The notes beneath the pieces are model-generated. The model was not told where the DNA came from and did not search any database. It saw nothing but the letters and a program-made list of their open reading frames with translations. Source: Chloroflexota bacterium (GTDB lineage: Bacteria; Chloroflexota; Limnocylindria; Limnocylindrales; CSP1-4). Taken from it: a stretch of DNA of 5,134 nucleotides. Location: positions 1-5,134 of the forward strand of contig JAJYDP010000411.1 in the NCBI GenBank assembly GCA_021777365.1. Direction: 5' to 3'. A program made the translations under genes and the position numbers. Positions 1-4,195 of this stretch are shown here, one piece after another; the stretch's first letter is position 1, and every line of letters starts with the position of its first letter.

Positions 1-129
1 GCTCTGCCATGAGCCGTCGCGCTGGTCGTCGCCACGCACGCCTGTCACCGCGACCGCGGTCCTGTCCCACCCTTCACGAGAGAGTTACCCCGCAGGCCCT
101 CCCGGTTCCCGGCCGGTCCGCCGGTCTCC

Positions 130-363
130 ACGATCAGTGAACAGGGGGCCGGGATGGAGCCCGGCGGGCGCATCCGGCGGGCGCATCCGGCGGGCGCATC
201 CGGCGGGCGCATCCGGCGGGCGGCCGGCACGATCGGTTTCCCGGCGCGCCGGTTCGGCAGGGTCCGGGGGGCCCAAGCCGACCTCGCAAACGGCCGTGGG
301 CCGCGCCGACAGCACGCCGGCGCCCGGACCTTTGCGGGGAGCCCTCGACCGTTCACTGATCGT
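130..363. repeat. 13-bp inverted repeat pair, 208 bp apart
   Basis: The sequence acgatcagtgaac at 130-142 recurs as its exact reverse complement, gttcactgatcgt, at 351-363. Each copy is itself close to a dyad (GWTCASTGAWC, symmetric around the central base except at three positions). Two copies of an operator are therefore as likely as the ends of a 234-bp element. I see no target-site duplication outside the pair (gtctcc on the left, cgaatt on the right) and no coding sequence inside. The match is less GC-rich than its surroundings, which makes chance less likely. Confidence 0.5.
161..222. repeat. 13-bp tandem array, about 4.8 copies
   Basis: The unit ccggcgggcgcat occurs four times without a mismatch (161-173, 174-186, 187-199, 200-212), followed by a 10-base partial copy ending at 222. 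The period is not a multiple of three and the unit has no stop codon in the frames it creates, which explains the long spurious frames across this region. Perfect identity suggests recent expansion by slippage. No function can be read from it. Confidence 0.95.
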
Positions 364-387
364 CGAATTGCGCCGGTCCTTCGCGAT

Positions 388-459
388 CCTGCGAACCCGC
401 CGCGACGCCGCGATCGCGCATCTACCCCTGCGAACCCGCCGCGACGCCGCGATCGCGCA
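388..459. repeat. Two-copy direct repeat, 33 bp at 39-bp period
   Basis: A 33-base block starting cctgcgaacccgccgcgacg is present at 388-420 and again, identical, at 427-459. The two are separated by the six bases tctacc. With only two copies and a 6-bp gap this is not a CRISPR array. It lies about 110 bp upstream of the putative -10 element at 570 and may be a simple segmental duplication or a doubled regulator site. Confidence 0.95.
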
Positions 460-546
460 CCCGGACACGCGCTCGGCGCCCCCCCCACTGGGCGCGGCAT
501 CGCGCGACGCGATGGCCGGGCCGGCGCGAGCTGCGGCCCTGGAGGC

Positions 547-584
547 GGGACGCGACCGGCACGAACGGGTATGCTGGCCGGTGC
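547..584 (+). promoter_or_regulatory. Putative promoter of the small Cys-rich gene
   Basis: The -10 candidate TATGCT at 570-575 lies inside the 18-mer gggtatgctggccggtgc (567-584), which matches 17 of 18 bases of the element upstream of galU at 3214-3231. A weak -35 candidate, gggacg (547-552), is 17 nt upstream. Transcription would start near 582 and leave a leader of about 56 nt before the ATG at 638, close to the leader length predicted for galU. The call rests mainly on the shared element and its matching position. The -35 is poor. Confidence 0.5.
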
Positions 585-637
585 GTCGGCGACGATCGGA
601 TCCCGTGACGCGACGCCACCCGCCCGACAGAGGCCAC

Positions 638-1012
638 ATGGCTAAGACCTTCCGCGGCAACGAATATCTGGGTGTCCGGATCCCGACGATCTTCGGCGAG
701 ACCGACGCGCGCCGGTGCGCGGGATGTGGCCGGCACATCGACGGGCGCCCGTTCCGCGTCTCGATCATGGACATCGTCTCGACCGAGACGCCGGTGTGGG
801 CCGACGAGAGCATCAGCCTGAACCCGGGGCCCCACCAGTTCCACGACGACCCGACCTGTGTGCGCGCCTGGTGCCACGAGCGTGGCTACCTGGTGTGCCG
901 GCTCTCCGGGATCCGGCGGATCATGCGCCCGGTCGCGATCCCCGGCGACGCGCCCCGCTGGGGGCTGTGCGACGGGATCCACCGCGAGGCGCACGAGTTC
1001 GTGCCGGTCTGA
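638..1012 (+). CDS. Small Cys/His-rich protein of unknown function, possibly zinc-binding
   Basis: This encodes a 124-residue protein that I do not recognise. ATG 638 is chosen because low-complexity sequence gives way to ordinary protein there, AGAGG (629-633) lies 4 nt upstream, and a promoter-like element sits at 570-575. Six cysteines are visible: a CAGC knuckle at C27/C30, then C74, C79, C87 and C111. Histidines H66, H69 and H80 lie near the second cysteine group. A C-x2-C knuckle followed by H/C ligands is typical of zinc ribbons and fingers, so metal binding is plausible but unproven. There is no signal peptide or membrane segment, so the protein is probably cytoplasmic. The C-terminus EAHEFVPV and the stop lie in a 29-bp sequence that is duplicated just downstream. 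The spacing and the separate promoter of the next gene suggest a single-gene unit. Confidence 0.72.
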   Translation: MAKTFRGNEYLGVRIPTIFGETDARRCAGCGRHIDGRPFRVSIMDIVSTETPVWADESISLNPGPHQFHDDPTCVRAWCHERGYLVCRLSGIRRIMRPVAIPGDAPRWGLCDGIHREAHEFVPV

Positions 1013-1048
1013 CCCGGGCCGAGGCGCACGAGTTCGTGCCGGTCTGAC
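985..1048. repeat. 29-bp duplication spanning the 3' end and stop codon of the 638 gene
   Basis: A 29-base block (985-1013) beginning cgaggcgcacgagttcgtgc is repeated exactly at 1020-1048, a period of 35. The first copy contains the last eight sense codons (EAHEFVPV) and the TGA of the 638-1012 gene. The second copy repeats that coding end and its TGA (1045-1047) in a different frame, because 35 is not a multiple of three. The second copy is therefore normally untranslated 3' sequence. Confidence 0.95.
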
Positions 1049-1050
1049 TC

Positions 1051-1079
1051 GCTCGGCATCCCACAGCTCGGCATCCCAC
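1051..1079. repeat. 14-bp direct repeat just upstream of a promoter
   Basis: The sequence gctcggcatcccac occurs at 1051-1064 and again at 1066-1079, one base apart (period 15). The second copy ends 2 bp before the -35 hexamer at 1082. A direct repeat in this position could be an activator or autoregulator site for the helix-turn-helix operon. It could equally be another of the many two-copy duplications in this window. Confidence 0.85.
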
Positions 1080-1081
1080 GT

Positions 1082-1110
1082 TTGACGGCGCCGCATCCGC
1101 CTCTTACGAT
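1082..1110 (+). promoter_or_regulatory. Sigma70-type promoter of the HTH/membrane-protein operon
   Basis: TTGACG at 1082-1087 matches the -35 consensus at five of six positions. After a 17-nt spacer comes TACGAT at 1105-1110, a four-of-six match to the -10 consensus with the key T, A and final T in place. Transcription would start near 1117 and leave a leader of about 65 nt before the ATG at 1182. This is the best-formed promoter in the window. Confidence 0.65.
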
Positions 1111-1133
1111 GCGCACGCTCGCGCGCCCCGGGC

Positions 1134-1153
1134 ACCCAGATTTACCCAGATTC
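1134..1153. repeat. 10-bp tandem repeat in the leader of the HTH gene
   Basis: Acccagattt (1134-1143) is followed directly by acccagattc (1144-1153), so 9 of 10 bases are repeated. It lies in the predicted 5' leader, 12 bases before the Shine-Dalgarno AGGAGG (1165-1170). No role is evident. It is listed as one more short duplication in an intergenic gap. Confidence 0.7.
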
Positions 1154-1181
1154 CGGGGCGGGACAGGAGGACGGCACGCGC

Positions 1182-1991
1182 ATGGCGTCCCCGCCTGCGA
1201 CCTCTCCGGCCGACTCGTGGTTCTCGCTCGGGCCCGCCAGCCGGATGGTCGGCGTGGGGCCCGAGACGCTGCGCCGCTGGGCCGACGAGGGGCGCGTCGA
1301 ATCGTTCGTGACCCCGGGAGGCCATCGACGGTTCAGCCGACGCGCGCTGGACCGGCTCGTCCGTGACGCCAGGCCGGCGCCGGCCTCACTGGCGCGCCTG
1401 GGCGCGACCCCCGAGCGGCTGATCGCGGCCTATCGCCGGCGAAACGTGTCGAGTGCCGGCACGCGAACCTCCAGCCATCCCGCGGAGGCCCGCTCAGCCC
1501 CGGGCGACGGTAACGTCCCGGCAGGCGACCGACCGATCCGGAGCGTGCCGCCGCCCGCCCTCGATCCGCGGCGCGTCGTGCCGCCGGCCGAACGCGAGAC
1601 GTTCCGCGTGGAGGGGCGCCAGCTGATCGAGGCCCTCCTGCGCCACCTCGATGCATGCGACGCGAATGCCGCGGAGGCCGCGCTCGCGCAGGCGTCGGCG
1701 CTGGTCGAGGCCCTCGCGGTTCGGCTGGCACGCTCGGGCGTCGGCCTCACCGATGCCGTCACCCTCTTCGTCGCCGCCCGTCGCCCGTTCCTCGCGGAGC
1801 TCGCCGCAGTCGGGCGCCGCCGCGCCCTCGACTCACGCCAGCTTGCCGAGCTGTACGAGAACGCTTCCGTCGCGCTCGATCGCCTGCTGGTCGTCCTGGT
1901 CCAGTCGCATCGCGCAGCCGCACAGGAGGAGTCGGTGCATCCCCACGTCGTCCCGTCCCGCGCGGGCGGATCGCAGAGGAGTGGCAGATGA
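1182..1991 (+). CDS. MerR/excisionase-type helix-turn-helix regulator with helical C-terminal domain
   Basis: This encodes a 269-residue probable DNA-binding transcription factor. Residues 14-60 form a MerR/BldC-like winged helix-turn-helix: LGPASRMVGVGPETLRRWAD is the HTH, and VTPGGHRRFSRRALDRLV is the wing and following helix, with the GGHRRF signature typical of this fold. Residues 85-140 are Pro/Ser/Arg-rich and probably a disordered linker. Residues 141-246 are rich in Ala, Leu and Arg and predicted helical. They contain a HLDACDANAAEAAL stretch reminiscent of helical input domains of other regulators, but no ligand-binding motif is certain. ATG 1182 has AGGAGG (1165-1170) 11 nt upstream. 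The coding end overlaps the next start by 4 bases, indicating translational coupling with the membrane protein. The target genes are unknown. Autoregulation through the direct repeat at 1051-1079 is a possibility. Confidence 0.85.
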   Translation: MASPPATSPADSWFSLGPASRMVGVGPETLRRWADEGRVESFVTPGGHRRFSRRALDRLVRDARPAPASLARLGATPERLIAAYRRRNVSSAGTRTSSHPAEARSAPGDGNVPAGDRPIRSVPPPALDPRRVVPPAERETFRVEGRQLIEALLRHLDACDANAAEAALAQASALVEALAVRLARSGVGLTDAVTLFVAARRPFLAELAAVGRRRALDSRQLAELYENASVALDRLLVVLVQSHRAAAQEESVHPHVVPSRAGGSQRSGR

Positions 1992-3079
1992 GCGTGTCCG
2001 TGTTGCTGGCCGCAGCGACCTCGGTCATCGGGCTGGTGTTCGCGGTCGCCCTGCTCGACCAGTACCGGTCCAGGCGCCACACGTTCCAGCTGGTGTGGGC
2101 CGTGGGGATGCTGTTCTACGGCATCGCCGCCGGCTGCGAGGCGGTCGCGGCGGCGTCCGGCTGGAACGAGCTGCTGTACCGCACCTACTACCTGACCGGG
2201 GCCGTGTGGTCGGTGGCGTGGCTGGGGCTGGGCACCGCGTACCTCCTGGCACGGACCAGGTTCGGCTACGCGTTCGCGGTGAGCCTCTTCCTTGCGGGGC
2301 TGTTCACGTTCCTGACCGACGCGAAGTATCACTACCCGAACTCGGGGCTCGCGCCGGGGCTGTACTTCGCCGGCGCGGCGGCACTGGCGATCGTGGTATC
2401 CGTGCTGACCTACTTCGAGAGCCACCGATGGCCGAGCGTGGCGGCCGTGGCCGTCGCGGGCGCGACGCTGCTCAGCCTGTTCCTGATGCTGGGGACTGCG
2501 CTGCCGGCACCCGGATACGAGCTGGACCCGACGAGCGGCCAGCCGCTGTTCGACCTGCTGCCGGGCACGCTGCGCCTGCTGACCCCGTACATGAACGTGA
2601 CTGGCGCGTTCTCCCTGCTGCTCGGCGCCATCTTCTCGACCTACGTCTTCATGCCGAAGCGCCGGGTGCTGCCGTACTCGCTCGACCCCGGGCAGCCGGG
2701 CGACCAGTTCCTGTTCAACCTGCTGATCGCCCCGGTCGCGATCACGGTGAACCTGGTCGCCTCGCTGCCGGGAGCCGCGCGGGCACTGGTCGCCGGCCGG
2801 CTGCACAGCCGGGTCCCCTCGACGATCCTGATCGCGATCGGCGCGTTCATCCCGACGGTCACGGACAGCGCGAGCCGCTTCGGGGACACGCAGCTCCGGG
2901 AGCTGGGTCACTTCCTGGCGATCGTGTTCATCTTCGCCGGGTTCCTGGTCTCGATCGAGGTGTTCGCCGATGTGCGCGTGCCGTTCACGGGGATCGTGCT
3001 GTTCCACGGGCGGCATGAGCGCGGCACAGACGGCGACTCGCCCGGGGTCGGTGGGGCGCAGGCTCCGGCGGCGCGCTGA
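1988..3079 (+). CDS. Polytopic integral membrane protein of unknown function
   Basis: This encodes a 363-residue membrane protein. It starts at ATG 1988 inside the ATGA overlap with the upstream gene, with AGAGGAG (1975-1981) 6 nt before it. Hydrophobic segments lie at about residues 4-23, 33-55, 67-88, 93-110, 122-142, 149-172 and 201-222, then more weakly at about 241-260, 277-292 and 307-326. Basic clusters (RSRRH 27-31, ARTR 88-91, PKRR 223-226) fit an outside N-terminus and a cytoplasmic face after segment 7 by the positive-inside rule. A longer outside loop spans about 173-200. The tail from 340 is polar and probably cytoplasmic or disordered. I recall similar uncharacterised proteins in Chloroflexota but know no function. 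There is no transporter, kinase or protease motif. Coupling to an HTH regulator suggests a sensor or anti-regulator role, which is inference only. Confidence 0.85.
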   Translation: MSVSVLLAAATSVIGLVFAVALLDQYRSRRHTFQLVWAVGMLFYGIAAGCEAVAAASGWNELLYRTYYLTGAVWSVAWLGLGTAYLLARTRFGYAFAVSLFLAGLFTFLTDAKYHYPNSGLAPGLYFAGAAALAIVVSVLTYFESHRWPSVAAVAVAGATLLSLFLMLGTALPAPGYELDPTSGQPLFDLLPGTLRLLTPYMNVTGAFSLLLGAIFSTYVFMPKRRVLPYSLDPGQPGDQFLFNLLIAPVAITVNLVASLPGAARALVAGRLHSRVPSTILIAIGAFIPTVTDSASRFGDTQLRELGHFLAIVFIFAGFLVSIEVFADVRVPFTGIVLFHGRHERGTDGDSPGVGGAQAPAAR

Positions 3080-3113
3080 GGCGACACGCGCTGAGGCGAC
3101 ACGCGCTGAGGCG
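3072..3113. repeat. 15-bp tandem repeat covering the stop codon, 2.8 copies
   Basis: The unit cgcgctgaggcgaca occurs at 3072-3086 and 3087-3101, and for 12 bases at 3102-3113. The first copy contains the TGA that ends the membrane-protein gene (3077-3079). Because the period is a multiple of three, the TGAs at 3092-3094 and 3107-3109 are in the same frame, giving three consecutive in-frame stops separated by codons for GDTR. Confidence 0.95.
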
Positions 3114-3142
3114 CCAGCCGGCATGGCACGTGCCCCGGCGGC

Positions 3143-3206
3143 GCGCCGCGGCGTGACGTCGGCCGCAGAGTAACGTCGGCGCGTCGCGGTGTGACGTCGG
3201 CCGCAG
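3143..3206. repeat. 26-bp imperfect direct repeat upstream of galU
   Basis: Blocks 3143-3168 and 3181-3206 match at 24 of 26 bases (period 38), including an identical core gtgacgtcggccgcag. Between them a partial third copy reads taacgtcggc (3171-3180), so an (A/G)ACGTCGGC core appears three times. The second block ends 10 bp before the galU -10 element, which places it over the -35 region. It is a candidate operator cluster for galU, or another intergenic duplication. Confidence 0.85.
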
Positions 3207-3231
3207 GAGCGCTGGGTATACTGGCCGGTGC
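3191..3231 (+). promoter_or_regulatory. Putative galU promoter
   Basis: TATACT at 3217-3222 is a five-of-six match to the -10 consensus, within the element gggtatactggccggtgc (3214-3231) that is shared, with one change, with the promoter at 567-584. No good -35 lies at the usual distance. The best hexamer, gtgacg (3191-3196), is 20 nt away and falls inside the 26-bp repeat. This suggests the promoter needs an activator or is read by another sigma factor. The start would be near 3229, with a leader of about 60 nt before ATG 3289. Confidence 0.6.
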
Positions 3232-3288
3232 CGCCGAGCCGCATCGATTCCGCGGTCCTCGACGCCTGACGACAGCACCTGGAGTTCC

Positions 3289-4170
3289 ATGCGCGTTCGC
3301 AAAGCGGTCTTCCCAGCCGCCGGTTGGGGCACGCGGTTCCTGCCCGCGACCAAGGCTCAGCCCAAGGAGATGCTTCCCCTCGTTGACAAGCCGGTGATCC
3401 AGTACGCAGTCGAGGAGGCGGTGGCCGCCGGCATCGAGCAGGTCATCATCGTCACCAGCAGCCAGAAGCGGGCGATCGAGGACCACTTCGACATCTCGTT
3501 CGAGCTCGAGCACCTGCTCGAGCAGAAGGGCGACATCGAGATGCTCCGCCGGATCCGCCACATCGGCGACCTGGCGACCATCAGCTACGTCCGTCAGAAG
3601 GAGCAGCTGGGGCTGGGGCACGCTGTGCTCGTCGCGAAGGAGCTGGTGGGGCACGAGCCGTTCGCCGTGATCCTGTCCGACGACGTCGTCGTGGGGGGAC
3701 AGCCATGCGTCGGGCAGCTCATCGACGCCTACGAACGCACGCACGGCTCGGTGGTCGCCGTCACGGAGGTGCCGGCCGACGACACGGGGCGCTATGGCGT
3801 GATCGACCCCGCCCTGGGCGTGGAAACCGGCGACCCCCGGCTGTTCAAGCTGCGCGGCCTCGTCGAGAAGCCGGCGCCGGGAACCGCGCCGTCCAATTTC
3901 GCGATCATCGGCCGCTACGTGCTCACGCCCAAGATCTTCGACAAGCTCGAGCAGACGCCGCGTGGGGCGGGGGGCGAGATCCAGCTCACCGACGCGATCG
4001 AGGCCCTGATGGCGGAACAGGACGTGTACGGGTACGTGTTCGAAGGCGTGCGGTACGATGCCGGTACCACGATGGGCTGGTTGAAGGCATCGGTGGAGCT
4101 TGCGCTCCAGCGCCCTGACGTCGGCCCCGAGTTCCGGAATTACCTGGCCGGGCTGGACCTGGGAAACTAG
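3289..4170 (+). CDS. galU: UTP--glucose-1-phosphate uridylyltransferase
   Basis: This encodes a 293-residue enzyme of normal GalU length that makes UDP-glucose from UTP and glucose 1-phosphate in the cytoplasm, for envelope glycans, glycolipids and trehalose. The nucleotide-binding signature PAAGWGTRFLPATKAQPKEM occupies residues 9-28. Further GalU motifs follow: RQKEQLGLGHAV (102-113), the SDD metal-site region (130-132), GRYGVID (167-173), EKP (193-195), APSNFAIIGRY (200-210), GGEIQLTDAI (228-237) and YDAGTTMGW (256-264). In the last motif the lysine usual in E. coli GalU (DCGNKLGY) is threonine here. ATG 3289 has GGAG (3281-3284) 4 nt upstream, and the signature begins right after it, so the start is secure. 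The kinase gene follows after 25 nt and is probably co-transcribed. Upstream lie a TATACT promoter and repeats. Confidence 0.97.
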   Translation: MRVRKAVFPAAGWGTRFLPATKAQPKEMLPLVDKPVIQYAVEEAVAAGIEQVIIVTSSQKRAIEDHFDISFELEHLLEQKGDIEMLRRIRHIGDLATISYVRQKEQLGLGHAVLVAKELVGHEPFAVILSDDVVVGGQPCVGQLIDAYERTHGSVVAVTEVPADDTGRYGVIDPALGVETGDPRLFKLRGLVEKPAPGTAPSNFAIIGRYVLTPKIFDKLEQTPRGAGGEIQLTDAIEALMAEQDVYGYVFEGVRYDAGTTMGWLKASVELALQRPDVGPEFRNYLAGLDLGN

Positions 4171-4184
4171 GCGCCTGGCGCCTG
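4170..4184. repeat. 7-bp tandem duplication touching the galU stop
   Basis: The unit ggcgcct is repeated at 4170-4176 and 4177-4183 and followed by g, so 15 bases show period 7. It starts at the last base of the galU TAG. It fills most of the 25-nt gap before the kinase gene, and its first copy forms the 8-bp palindrome aggcgcct (4169-4176). At this length chance cannot be excluded. It is listed because two other gene ends here show the same arrangement. Confidence 0.7.
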
Positions 4185-4195
4185 CGAGGGAGACG

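Larger units (their letters stand above)
1..637. other. Gene-free left region rich in short repeats
   Basis: I see no convincing gene here. One forward frame is open from base 2 through 1012, but only because the GC-rich repeats lack stop codons. Its translation before 638 is low-complexity Arg/Ala/Gly/Pro sequence, and a promoter-like element lies inside it at 570-575. The stretch contains a 13-bp tandem array (161-222), a 39-bp-period duplication (388-459), a separated inverted pair (130-142 and 351-363) and, at the right, the putative promoter of the 638 gene. Bases 1-129 show no recognisable element apart from a 10-bp palindrome, gaccgcggtc, at 52-61. The start or end of a neighbouring gene may lie just beyond the left edge. 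Confidence 0.6.

Noticed and set aside
1..10. Possible start of a reverse-strand gene (ATG at 10-8)
   Set aside because: Only three codons are visible and there is no clear Shine-Dalgarno sequence before the start.
130..363. Miniature transposable element bounded by the 13-bp inverted repeats
   Set aside because: No target-site duplication flanks it and only one instance is visible. It is kept only as an inverted pair.
388..459. Possible CRISPR array
   Set aside because: There are only two copies with a 6-bp gap, and no cas genes nearby.
137..1012. A 291-codon forward frame starting at GTG 137
   Set aside because: Its first two thirds run through tandem repeats and are low-complexity Arg/Gly/Ala/Pro. 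A promoter-like element lies inside it at 570, and a better start with a Shine-Dalgarno sequence exists at 638 in the same frame.
1651..3018. A 455-codon forward frame overlapping both middle genes
   Set aside because: Its translation is Arg/Ala/Gly/Pro-rich with no membrane segments, and it runs across two well-supported genes in other frames.
3117..3139. Hairpin with the palindrome ggcacgtgcc (3125-3134) as a terminator of the membrane-protein gene
   Set aside because: The outer stem is short and asymmetric, there is no T-run after it, and such palindromes are common at this GC content.
1430..3244. A 604-codon reverse-strand frame
   Set aside because: It is the antisense shadow of the HTH and membrane-protein genes. 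Its translation is Arg/Gln/Asp-rich without domain features, as expected opposite high-GC genes.
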